A DNA stretch of 64,000 bases from Sclerodactyla briareus (Eukaryota; Echinodermata; Holothuroidea; Dendrochirotida; Sclerodactylidae), in NCBI GenBank assembly GCA_026419785.1, contig JAODTK010003777.1, positions 286,501 through 350,500 on the forward strand, in the 5' to 3' direction. Each line of letters starts with the position of its first letter. Position 1 is the stretch's first letter. Below are positions 26,117-37,175 of the stretch, in pieces. Below the pieces are notes generated by a model that saw only the letters and a list, made by a program, of their open reading frames with translations, did not search any database and had not been told where the DNA came from. Position numbers and translations under genes: made by a program.

Positions 26117-27473
26117 CAAATGAGGGTGAATTCAGAGCAAAAAAGGCCACGATTGGTCGCATATTAACAGATTAGGGACAGAAAATACACTAAGAATTCT
26201 CAAGATACCAAAACAGATTATTGGGATCGAGCACGAAGTGCCGAGCACGAACCAGAGTAAAAATGTCCCGGTATGGTACTAGATTTGTGGACCGAAAATC
26301 TCTCTAAAACTTTTGTTGTTTTTTCAGATAGGAAGAAAAGAATTTGTGAGGGGTCGTTCTTACCCTCCCACTCGGAAGCCCCACCCCTGTATCACGAGGG
26401 ACAAATTACAAAACACAACTGCAGAAAGTGTTTGCATCTTTGAATTGTGCTCTTCTAGGCGTCCCAATATAATTTAATCACGACGAACAGTAGGCGTTCG
26501 GCCTTCCCAAAAAAACTTATCCTATTGGATATGGCATGATTGGTCCCGGGGGGCAGCGGGGCGTGCATAGACAGTGGCAAAGGTCTAGGCATGCGACGTC
26601 ACGCTTAATGGTGAACAACTCCCGCAGATCAATATAACCTGCACAATACAAAGGCCACCAATCACTATGGAGAGCCGTAAACAACAGTGGAGACCCCACG
26701 CAAGGGTCCTGGCCTCAGTGTAACAAGTAAGGAATTCGATGCCGAGAAGAACCGACAGAAGGGATTACAGACCAACGAAAATCTATGCATACAACTCAAC
26801 CCGTGTCGTGTTAACGTCTAACTGCGTCTGGCCATTTTTTAGGCTCCCATACTGGAGGCCGCCTTTTAGACTGGGCCTAGTCGGGCCTGGACCAGCAGAC
26901 GAAATTGCCCTTTGTTCACTGTTGTTATGTTGTCACGGCATTTCAGGGACAACCGTCCTAATATAATTGAACGAAAATAGAGTAGGCCTACTGCAGTTTA
27001 CCTCTGGCGAAAGCAGATAAATGACATAATTTTAATTACGTTTAGTCAGGCCCGGAGAGGGGCCAACTTTTATGATCGCCGACCCCAGTGGTTGCGCCCA
27101 ACTAATCAGGAGTTCTATCGGAGTCCCTGCACTATGATTTTGGATCGGGGAACGATTTCCCGGGGTGACGAATTTCTGCATCGCTGGGGCGATGAAGTCC
27201 TTCATTGCTCAGAGAATGCGGCATGGACCAGAGGGTGCTCTGTAACTCTCCTTATGGCTGTACGAGACAATTATAAGACAATGATAGCACGTCCGTAGCC
27301 AGAGCACTAAGCCATGGGGGGGCAAGAATTTTTCAGAGGGGTCAACAATAGAGAGACCACAGTATTTAAGCGGAGCACCAAGATTGGTGGGGGCCAAAAT
27401 ATTCCATGGAGGCGGCCGACGACCACCCCCCACCACCATACGGGCCTGCTGTATAAGATAGACTGTCTCTTAC

Positions 27474-27927
27474 TGGAGTTGTTGGTCTGTTGTCATTTTC
27501 GACTTTCTTGATCTCGGTTGGGTCTGAGAATTCCGTGATCATCCCTGGACAGTCTGCCTCGAAACCGCTGTCACAGGTCCCCGTCGACACGAGGCTCTTC
27601 GCAGATGAAAACTCCTCTCTTAGAGTCGTTCTCGCAGTCCCCCAGACTCACTCGGGAGGTGGCCGTCGAGATGGGTTCGACCTCGGTCACTGTCACCGCC
27701 CCGGCGGACCTGACGCGGATGCTGATCGACGAGGACTTGTGAGACCTTGTTGCTCCTTCGACGCGTGCAGACGACGGTTTCTCTGCCACCGCAGCAGCCG
27801 GGACCGTCGGCGGGGATGAAGGAGCATCGTCCGACCAGGCCAGGTTCCTGCTACCCTTAGTGGGACTATTGGATATTGCTGTCTCGGACGGGACGGCCAC
27901 TTGGTCCTTTGAACTCGAGCAACCCAT
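27474..27927 (-). CDS. STMND1: STMND1-like gene, exon 1 (N-terminal, lipid-anchor signal)
   Basis: First coding exon of a stathmin-domain protein. The protein begins MGCSSSK, the Gly2/Cys3 arrangement used for N-myristoylation plus palmitoylation; from memory, vertebrate STMND1 also begins MGC. The start codon has A at -3 and G at +4. About 150 residues follow, rich in Ser, Pro, Ala, Thr and Glu, with no cysteine-rich or membrane segment, so this looks like a disordered cytoplasmic linker. The exon ends at ...NRPTTP followed by GTAAGA (donor, plus-strand TCTTAC at 27468-27473), phase 0. The opening frame runs into a stop near 27571, while the frame used from about 27590 onward (contains GTCDSGFEADCPG) is shifted by +1. 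One extra base somewhere in the shared open stretch explains this, possibly the five-G run near 27648. The identification rests mainly on exon 2. The antisense open frames here are shadows. Confidence 0.75.
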
Positions 27928-27999
27928 TATAAAAGATATGTATAAGTCGCGACACTGGGTCCCAAAAGTTGAAGAAAAACTGGGAAAATGGACCTCAGA

Positions 28000-29680
28000 G
28001 ACTCTGACTATTAGTCTCGAACATCTACCGGGTATAGGCGCGCCCTGTGCGTCATCGAACTCAAACTGTCAAACCTCGAAAACACTTTACCGTCAACCTA
28101 ATTTGAGGCTTCTTCTTGAGGATATTAGGAAATCGACTTTCCACTCCGTATTCTGGTATTCATGAACACTATTAAAAATCTGTAAGTGAAACGTAGGTAT
28201 ACAAGTAACTAAAGAAAAACAAAAAAAAAACCTTTATAACAATGACGTTTATGCCGTTTCAGCATGTTCTATATCCACTCAATGCTAAGCCACTAACTGG
28301 CTTTTCGAAAACGTGTGCTGGCTCTAAAATAAGGGGTGGTACGAAGGTGTAGACAGGGTCACAAACGCTGTCGTGCTAAGAACGGTCACCATGGAGAGAA
28401 GGCCAGTGAACGTGGAATGAAAGGTAAATCGTGTTGGTGTTGTTACAGCAACTGGGCCCTAGTGAGCAGTGGCACCCGTGACGTGAATATAGGGGTTAGT
28501 TGAACCAGCGATGGTTTGGCGTGAGTGACCCCTTGTTATGGCTGTTGGCCCACGTTACAGTTCTATTAGTTAATTACATCAAATACAGGCGGGAGGAGGG
28601 AGTACGACCATTATAGTTAGGCCTTTAAAACACAGGGTGTGGTGTGAGCTAGTGGACGCTGTAGCGGGTTTGAAAATTGGGTGGGACTATTTTTTCCGAA
28701 AAAAATGAAGACTTATACCATTTTTACGTTTCGTTTACCAGGATTTTTTTTATTACACTGTCTGTTCAAAAAATATGAAGGAGGAACCTGGGGGAGGGGA
28801 ATTTAAAATGCTTCTCCTTACGTTCCCTGAAGCTCGGCCACTGTTAACAGACAAAAAACATTTTCATAAGAAGAAGACAACTCAGCGTTTCAAATTTCGG
28901 TCAGCGTACGTCTATCGTGGCTCAGGAAAGATGTTGGACAAATTGTATTTGTAATTGCTTAAATACGGGGACACTGCAATGGGTGCTATTATTGTTGTGC
29001 CGCATGCGTTCCCAAATAAAGGGCGCAATGAGGGAAAGCGGACCAAGCAGCACAACCAGAATGGTCCAGAGCAGTCCATACGAATGGCTCTATTCCGAAG
29101 CGGGGACAGCGACAGCGAATAAGAGGGGGGAGGGGAGACGGGTGGGGTCCAGGGTCCACAGGGAGCAAGTTTTTCTACCCGTCGGGATCTTCCCCGTCTG
29201 GAAGCAAATGTGAAAAAACTTAGTTGGGAGGAAAACAGGGAGGGTGTCCAGCGATAAGTGGCCTAATTCTTGTTTTCGCGAGCATGGTCCACCCTGTCAT
29301 GCCCCTTGAGCGGAAACAGGACATTCACGAATGAATAACAAATAAGTTGGCTTATTAACTTCAACAGCCGCTAGGTGTTCTAGGGGGGATTTTGGGACAA
29401 AAATATAAAGGGAAAAATGGATTATAAAAATTCGGGTAGTAGAGGACGCGAAGGAAATGAACGTTAGAAATGCAGATGATGACGTGTTGTAGTTAAAGGG
29501 TAGGTGGCACTATTGTACGCGGAGCGTTAATCGTCCCTGGTCAACGTGTGACCCCCTCGTACGAGCAAAATCCTTCATATTTTTTTTAACATTTAGTTGT
29601 ATGTTTTTTAAAAAATCCTGGTAAACGAACGTAAAAATAGTTAGAAGTCTCTCAATCTTTTCGCGAAAAAAAAAATATGC
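28000..29680. other. No gene recognised; upstream of the STMND1-like gene
   Basis: The region 5' of exon 1 on the minus strand. No TATA box or CpG island is convincing from inspection. A promoter should lie here if exon 1 is the first exon. Confidence 0.45.
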
Positions 29681-29779
29681 CCACCCAATCTTCTTTACCG
29701 GCCGCTCGCCGCCAACTTCAAATGGCTCAGGGCCACGGGGTACAGTGCGGTCGCCAGTCACAGACACGACATTAACCCG

Positions 29780-30056
29780 CTCCTTTCTCGTGTAGGGAAA
29801 GTGGCTACCGAGTGAAGCTACAAAGTCTATCGTCTGGCGGATGGGGACGTTAAATGGCGATCCCGGGAGCAGGGGCGTTCTCCCCCTGCCTCCGTACTCA
29901 GGGCACTCTTCGAAAGAGCCTAGGCGGAGATTCGCGTGTCCTTCCACACCCAGAAACTGGCTCCTCGACAATTCCGACTAAGGATTTCCTTAGTCAGCCT
30001 GTAGCACCTCGGGTGGAGCATAACACCGAGGCGTCGTAATAAAGTAAGTAAGAGAA
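29780..30056 (+). mobile_element. Tentative non-LTR or SINE 3' fragment
   Basis: Contains GTCTGGCGGATGGGGACGTT, AAATGGCGATCCCG and a 3' end CGTCGTAATAAAGTAAGTAAG. The GGGGACGTTAAA-GGCG-TCCCG block and AATAA-like tail resemble 3' regions of invertebrate retroelements as I remember them. The 153-codon minus-strand frame overlaps it and is probably a shadow. Confidence 0.35.
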
Positions 30057-30457
30057 ATCTGCCCCCCTCCACTGCAGCGGAAAGTGTTAGCACGGGAGGC
30101 CGAGTCCAAATTTTCTATTTTAATGAATCTTATATGGAATCAATATAGTGGATTTACTATCGAGGCAGGGACGTCGCGAGCAGGAGGGGGGGGGGGGGGG
30201 GGGGTGGTTATGTCTCACCCCCAAAAATGGCAGGGCGACCTTGCAGTGGAATTTTCAAATATCAGTTGAATTTATGAAGATTGTCGGATTGTATATTGTA
30301 CGGACTGATGTCCGAGGCCCAAATCAAACTTTGTAAATTTTCAACTCAAACCAAAGCGAATATTCTTATTTCATGTACAAATGGTGGGAAAATACAGTTA
30401 CAACTAAGAATTGTATATAACTTATTTTAATCAATTATCAAGATAATGGAAAAAAAA

Positions 30458-30480
30458 ATTGCGCGCTTCGGGCGCGCAAT
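30458..30480. repeat. Perfect GC hairpin after poly(A)
   Basis: ATTGCGCGC-TTCGG-GCGCGCAAT: a perfect 9-bp stem with a TTCGG loop, directly preceded by an A run on the plus strand. No run of T follows, so it is not a standard terminator, and the setting is eukaryotic. It could be the end of a small mobile element. Confidence 0.7.
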
Positions 30481-30499
30481 AATCGCAAAATAAACAATA

Positions 30500-32690
30500 C
30501 ATGAGATCTCAATTATGTTCAAATTTTCCACCGAATAAAACTGTTGATTCACAACATGCCAAGTTGAATGCTTGGTATTGCGCCCAAAACGCCCCGGGGG
30601 GGGAGGTCATTTCCGGCCATCTGGGGGGCTTGCGCAACCAAAAAATGTCTTGGGCGCTCCGCCGCCACAATGTGGCGCTCCCGCTAGATAGGATCTTGCG
30701 CCTACTAAAAAAATTATCTCTGCTCCCTTGGCCCACGTATGAAAAGTCTGGTGACACCAACGGGGCCTGACGTGGCCAAAAATTTATGATATAATGCCCA
30801 TTTAAATTGGAAAATGGTCCCGTATGCCATGTTTGCGGTCCGCTTCTGTCAGGTAAGGAATTACACCAACCGCTGTAAAAGAGCCTAGTTCTGCCCATGG
30901 AAGCTCAGTAAAATTTTGCCGAAAAAAAATCACAAGATCCTAGTAGCAAGTCGCATCTAAGAACTTGAAAATTGCAAAAGTATTTATTGGAACGAAAAGT
31001 GAATGCTTAGAGGAGTGTCATAAAGCATCAGATTGGCATCTCAACCGCGCCACTGAATGCAACAATTATGTATTCGGGAGTGGGAGGGGGGGTCATCGGC
31101 GGTCCTATGAAAAGTGAGTTCTAAATTTACTAAATCTTATTTGCGGCCCTCGATTCGATTTGGCAGGAGGAAAAAAAAATCGCATCTAGGACATGTGAAA
31201 ATGTGGAAATTTATTTCTGGAATGAAGTGCGTGTTTTGGAGTGTTATTATTGCAAATTGCCCTACAGTAACGGGAAATGCAAAAAAATTTTGCAAAGGGG
31301 AAGGGGGACACCCGTTTTTGTGTGAGCTTGTGCCGCCCCAACGGCCCTCCCCCCAACTTCCAAATACCGAGAGTGCTACTAAGGCCAGCCTGAATGCACT
31401 AGAAAAGCACAGTAGCACTTGTATAGAGAGTACAGTTATATGCGTTTTGTTACTTGTGTATCTTACTCGAGCTTTGATGTCCGATGTCGCCATCTTCCGT
31501 GCATTAGGTGGATAGAGGTGTCCACAGTCCACCCCGAAAACAGTTTAGATGAGATGGGATCAATCGACTCACTCCATTGAACTCCATATATCTGAATTAT
31601 CGGTCTCGATTGATCCATTTTCACAGTTTACAAAAACCTCTTAAAATAAAAACAGGGAGCCCCCAAAGGACAAAAAAGAGAACGCCGAAAGTGCACCTTC
31701 AGATTAGGGCGTGGGGTGAGTGGAAAAAATGAATCTGGCCAGTTGGAATTTTTTTATTACTTCACCCCCCCCACCATTCCCCCCCAATGTGACCCTAACT
31801 ACGTCCCTGTATAGAGGGAAATCATTTCCGCTTATCGAATTCCCTATACTCATCCACGCCGGGTGGTCATGGGGGTGTTAGCAGTGACTGAGACAACTTC
31901 GGAAGTGTCGAGAGAGAAGCCATGGATTGCGCATGCGTATCACACACGGGGCAGCAGATATTTTAAGAGAATGACTTGTACAGTCTGTTCATTGTGTAGA
32001 CAATATAGCCAGTTCCTGATTGTAAGTGCCACATGCTCCCAACTGAACAATTTGGGGAATAAACGAGATTCCCCCATAGCGATATCGTTACGGCTGATTA
32101 TCAAACTGCACCACTCTTCGAAACACGACCAATTCATCCCATGTTTTCGGATGTTATGATGATATGTATGGGGGGAATCGTTGTCAGGACTTGTACTTTT
32201 CGGCAGTGAGAGAGTTTCGAAAGCACACTGCACACTGTAGTAACGTTCAACGTCGAACTGACAAAACGTTCCCTCAGACCTTGGACACCAATATCATTAT
32301 CGCATCTCTAAACTGTAACCACGAACAGGCTTATACATTAAGCTCATTGAAAGGGCAATTGCCGGCAAGAAGAAAAAAGAAAAAGTAGGATGACATATGG
32401 GCCTACGCAAACGTTTTTTTCTACCCAGGATCGATCGAATTAGGTTGGGGGGTTTGTAAATAGCTCCCCCCCCCCCCCGGGGGTCACCCGTAGATCCCAG
32501 CATGAGCGTTAGGAGCCGGATGATATTTAGGGGGGCTGTAGTGATGTGCCCGAAAAATATACTGATTAATATTTGCTCAGTGCCAGCGAAAAAACTGCAG
32601 CGCACTGCCCGAATTTTTGCTGATATATTTGGCGTGGGGGGGGGGGGGGCTGCAGCCCCCGCCTTCCTACGCCCATGGTCGCCAGGGTCA
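30500..32690. other. No gene recognised
   Basis: Open frames up to about 130 codons overlap each other on both strands and show no domain. Poly(C) at 32466-32478 and poly(G) at about 32636-32650, the latter followed by CTGCAGCCCCCGCCTTCCTA. Confidence 0.45.
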
Positions 32691-32697
32691 CATCCTT

Positions 32698-33136
32698 ACA
32701 AACACAAAAACGTTTTAGAAACATTTTTAACATGTTTAGCTGATTGTTCGAAACGTTTTTTTTGTTGAGTAAACACGAAGGTCAGGAGAATGTTTCCCAG
32801 ACCTTCACTTAAAACTTTTGAAGGAAAGTTTTTGAAAACATTTCCAAAACTTTTACTGCGAGAGCATTCTAAAAGGGTTTTGGTGGAAAAGATTTGCGCC
32901 ATAACGATTTGAGTTTGTTAGGGTTGTCGAAAGTAGTGTTATATTTCGTTTTGTTTCCTAGGTTTGACTTTTGTAACTCCTAAATTTGAAGTAAAAGTGA
33001 AATGGTTCTAGAATATTTCCCAAAACATTTTTGGGATGGTATGGAAACGTCCGTCATATCGTGTTTACTCACATAAAAACGTTTCCCAAAAAAACATATA
33101 AGAAACATGTTCCGAAAACGTTTTGTGTTTGCTGGG
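32698..33136. mobile_element. Foldback MITE with about 80-bp inverted ends
   Basis: The left end AAACACAAAAACGTTTTAGA, ...GAAACGTTTTTTTTG, GAGTAAACACGA matches the reverse complement of the right end: AAACACAAAACGTTTTCGGA, ...GAAACGTTTTTATG, GAGTAAACACGA. The inside has no protein frame. The right border reads GTGTTTGCTGGG. No certain target-site duplication is visible. Size and layout fit a non-autonomous DNA transposon. Confidence 0.8.
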
Positions 33137-33139
33137 ATG

Positions 33140-35060
33140 GGGTCATTCAAGATGGAGAGAGAGATTTACAAAAAAAAAAAAAACCTATTCACATCTTCAA
33201 ATTAGACAAGCAGGTTGCAGATAGCTGGGGAAAGGGGGAAAACTTTATTGTTCTAGCAAGGTCAAGGTCATTAATGAAGAATTCCGCGAAACAGCTTTAT
33301 TAGTATATTATATAGCGAAACATAAATAGCCTCAGCAGATGCAAATGGGGTTACAAAAACGGGGAGCGAAGCGACGGACTCGGGATGAGGCAACTTTAAT
33401 ATTGCGTCCAAGTACAACATCGGGAGGAGAGGGAGTAAACAAAATTCGAATTGATTCAGCATTTATATTGAGGAACGAACCCAAAAAAAAACCCCAATTG
33501 TTTTTTGTGGCAGTTCCGGGTCAAATATGGAAAGCTCGTTTATTAAACAGGAATGGAACCTTTTCCAGTGGGTGGCGGTCAGTTGGTAGCGGGAAATATG
33601 AAGGCGTATTTTCTTGTGTTAATTCCATAGGTAAATAACGCAAGAAGAAACGAATAGTTGGAACTCCAAATTTTGGGGTTTGGGGTTGATAACATATATT
33701 ACGTGTTATATATACTGCCCCATATCGAGCATAAGTTTGAACTTTACAGCCTGCGGCAACCGTCCATTATTCACCGGGGTGGAGACCCGAGGATACCTCT
33801 TCAAGTTGGTATTATTAACTTACATGGTAGTTGTAGTTTGGTTATATGTATTATTGTTCGGAATTTTGAAGGTAAAGCCAGGGCCCCAATCATGCAAAAT
33901 TTCAGCTTCTTCAAATGTATTCAAATAAATTCGGTGGGTGTGGACCTATAACATTCTGATTGCCCTCCCGCCTCTGCAGTAGTCAAACCGCAGACACACT
34001 TAAAAATGAGGACCTTTGTAAAACCCCCTATGACCTGGGTAATTAAACTATATGATCTGGAGAAAAAATGGCATTACATAGGCTAATGTGTTGAATTGAC
34101 CAGACTTAAGTACCGGGTTCCATGATATTTCCTCTAATCGTCGGGAGTTTGCTCACAGAGGGGGAACTCTGATTGCTAGAAGAAGAAAAAAACAGTTTAA
34201 GGCAGAGATGAGAATGGCCTCACAAATTGGTGCAGGACTGAATCCATTGCCAGATAGATGCGCATGACCCATTGTTAATTGTTGATACCCATCTTACAAT
34301 CATGCATTGCTCTATCGTAGTGCTGACTGCCATAATTGTGAGCACTTGAATATGAATGTAATTTTATAGTCTACCACCTATCTAAAATCGAAGGAAAGCA
34401 CGAAAGCATGTCGACAACCGAAAATTCTATCAGTCCTCTGAAGAACATTCCCATTCCAGCAAGGAACAGCTAATGCGCGGGAATTCCAATACTGGTGTCA
34501 TGTGCATGGTACTGGGATCCAAAAGCTACTTCTAGAATAACCCTCTGATACCTGATAAAGGAAACAGTTCAAATTGATTGGCGCGACTCCAGGAAATCGA
34601 ATATCAAAGTAAACTATTCTTATCAGCTTGGGTATCCAATGACAACACATTAACAACACAATTTGAATTTTTGCTATGAATGTGGAGAATCCCTAAGATA
34701 TCACTGCGAAAATACAGAGAGAGTGTTCATCATTTGTGTGCGCGACGGCACACGTCTTACACTACCACGGTTAATTCATTCTTATGTTTGTATTATAGTA
34801 ACAGATTGCGCAATCATACCCCCCCCACCAACCAAAAACAAAAAAACATAGCCGAATCGCAAGAACTGCGTGGGGGGTATCTATACTTGAACATAACTAT
34901 ATATTGGCGAATCAGGAGAATGATTACATATGACGTCACAGATCTACAGCCACAATCGCTGTCATCGAGGGTTGTTATCGGACCGCCTAATTTGATCGAT
35001 GTCGGTATGGTTGTAGTTTTGTTGTAGGACCAATCTCGATAAGAAACCTCCTCAACAAAA
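33140..35060. other. No gene recognised
   Basis: AT-rich sequence with short overlapping frames on both strands. Some of the part after about 34900 may belong to the 5' side of the retrotransposon that follows. Confidence 0.45.
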
Positions 35061-35099
35061 TACGCCCAATTCAATTGAATTGTATTTCGCAAATTGCTG

Positions 35100-36532
35100 G
35101 AACGGGCTGTCCTATATCAACTTAACAACCATTAAAGCATATGGGTTATCATTGACTTCAATCGGCCGTGCAATAGCTACGCACGAAACATCCCTTGCTC
35201 GAGTCACAATGACATCCTGTGTGCATAGACAAGGAACCAGCCTGTTATTATTGTGTTGGTGGACCTCCTCCGTGGTGCGACACCGTTGACAATGACCCCT
35301 CATATTATCCTACATAACAAGTTCAATGTCACCGGGCTATGTCTCGAGGCTCATATATATCGACAACAAACGCGTGATGAATGATATACAGTTGCCACAT
35401 ATCAGTCTCGTTCAAGCCCACACACATCTCCAAGTTTCTACAAGGATTTGTTTGGACCTATGCTATTTCTATTCTACACGTCTGGCTCGGAGAGACTTAA
35501 AACATCCCATTGCATCAGTATATGTTTTACGCCGACGACACCCAGCTCTACTCCCTTCCATCCCGATGGACTACTGCAGCGTCACGAAAATGAAGAAATG
35601 TATTGAAGCGATCCGTGATTGGATGGCAGACCACTTTCTGCAACTCAACGATGACAAGACTAAACTGATAATATTTTAAGTCCCGATTCGATATGTCGAC
35701 CAAACCCCCGCGCATGCAATATTAGAATTGTAACGAAAAGCATTAACCACCAACGTCATCTATCCCGGAACCTGCGGACCTCTACAGGACAGCTCCTTAC
35801 AATGGAAGTGCAGATCAATAATATGTCCAAAAACTAAGTCTACCTGCGGCAGATCAGTCATCTGAGGAAGTACGGGATGAGATGTCCACAGGAAGATTGG
35901 TTCACGCGGTAAGAAGCAACCGGCTCGACTACGGTAACTCTCTACTATATGGTCTTTCCTTCATTCTCATACCTCTCCAGTCGTCTCAGAATCCGCTACG
36001 AAATTTCAAAAATCACCCAGATCAGATCACATTACAGCTATTCTGAAATCTCTCCATTGGCTTCCAGTGCATTACGAATCCAATATAAAATCCTCTGCCG
36101 TGCCGTTAAGACCAGTACACTTGTCTACCTCTCGCACATCCTAGTCTACGGCAAAGGTCACAATCTCGCCCACCTCGATCCGATACCAGCATCTCCCAGG
36201 AAGTTCCAACTATCCGAAACTTCGACCTACCTGCCTACGGAGACCTTGCCCTCTCTCGCACTGGACCAGTCCTCTGGAACACCTACAGTCAACCTACGTT
36301 CCCTCCAATCATCTAGCCCTCAAGGAACATCTTAAAACTCCCCTATTTCTTCGTATTATAAACTAATTCTTTTTTGCTCCAGGCAGCGCATTGAGCAGAT
36401 TTAGTTCTGGATTCTACGCTCTACGAGGCCTACTTTCTAGGTTTTCCCCAATACTGGGCATGGTATGGTTGTCCATCTTCTCGTCATAATTGAACATTCA
36501 TCTTATCATCTAGTAAAAAAAAAAAAAAAAAA
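35100..36532 (+). mobile_element. L2-like non-LTR retrotransposon remnant (reverse transcriptase)
   Basis: Plus-strand segments in the order of an L2/Jockey-type reverse transcriptase. ETSLARVT lies near 35190, followed by DTVDN and HNKFNVTGLCLEA (35280-35350), then GPMLFLFYTSGSER. The catalytic FYADDTQLYSLPS is at about 35527, and IEAIRDWMADHFLQLNDDKT at about 35610. The C-terminal region has LKSLHWLPVHY, RIQYKILCRAVKT and PVLWNT (36045-36300). Several frame changes and stops show it is dead, and no endonuclease part was found. A tail with CAGCGCATTGAGCAG...TCTACGCTCTACGA and a terminal A18 run (36514-36531) mark the 3' end. Confidence 0.9.
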
Positions 36533-37054
36533 TCCTGTCAAAGGTAGTAGAATAATTTTATCGGTAATGAAGATTGAAAACGGTTGGGCGTTGTGGCGCA
36601 TCATGTTATTTTGAAATTAAAAACTTTATTGTACATCGACTGGTAGAAGTTGATACAAAATATATAAATTCGGAATACATAATTAATAACGGTGAATGGC
36701 TACAATATTACAGCTAAATTAGTGTGTTGCTTTACTCTGGCAGATGGCGTATAATGAGTGACACTAAACCAGAGGGAATGTCATATTAGTCAAATAATCA
36801 GGCCTATCACGCACAGGAATATTACACAGATTAAGTGATATAAGAACGCCATAACTCCTATGTGAGTGAAAATGTATATGTAATGTGGTAACTCTTCCAT
36901 TGTTCATATACTTGGGTCGAAATGCCATCTGTATGGGAAGAATTCCTGCGGTTGGTTAAGCTAACCCTAATCCCTCATCTTAATCCCTAACCATAAAAAA
37001 AGAATATAAAAGCGACAGCGCGATACCACACCACTAACCAATCAGGAAATATCT
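36533..37054. other. No gene recognised; possible retroelement 3' sequence
   Basis: The minus strand has GTACAATAAAGTTTTTAATT at about 36620, which looks like a polyadenylation region. No protein is associated. Confidence 0.35.
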
Positions 37055-37175
37055 TATAACAGCAATTGGAATAGACAGTATAGAGTTTCTTGGTGTGTTA
37101 ATTGATTCTCGCCTATCTTGGAAGTGATCATATCTTTCCTACATACATCACCAAGCCAGCGATCCAAAGGCGTCC
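37055..37175 (+). mobile_element. Second reverse transcriptase fragment (thumb region)
   Basis: Reads ITAIGIDSIEFLGVLIDSRL followed by SWK and, after a one-base shift, HI-like sequence. The F-L-G-V-x-I-D-x-x-L-S-W-K-x-H-I motif is characteristic of non-LTR reverse transcriptases just after the catalytic core. Only this piece is visible, so it is a separate truncated insertion, not part of the element ending at 36532. Confidence 0.7.

Noticed and set aside
29510..29971. 153-codon minus-strand frame as a gene
   Set aside because: It overlaps a likely retroelement 3' fragment on the opposite strand and contains phenylalanine and lysine runs from A/T tracts.
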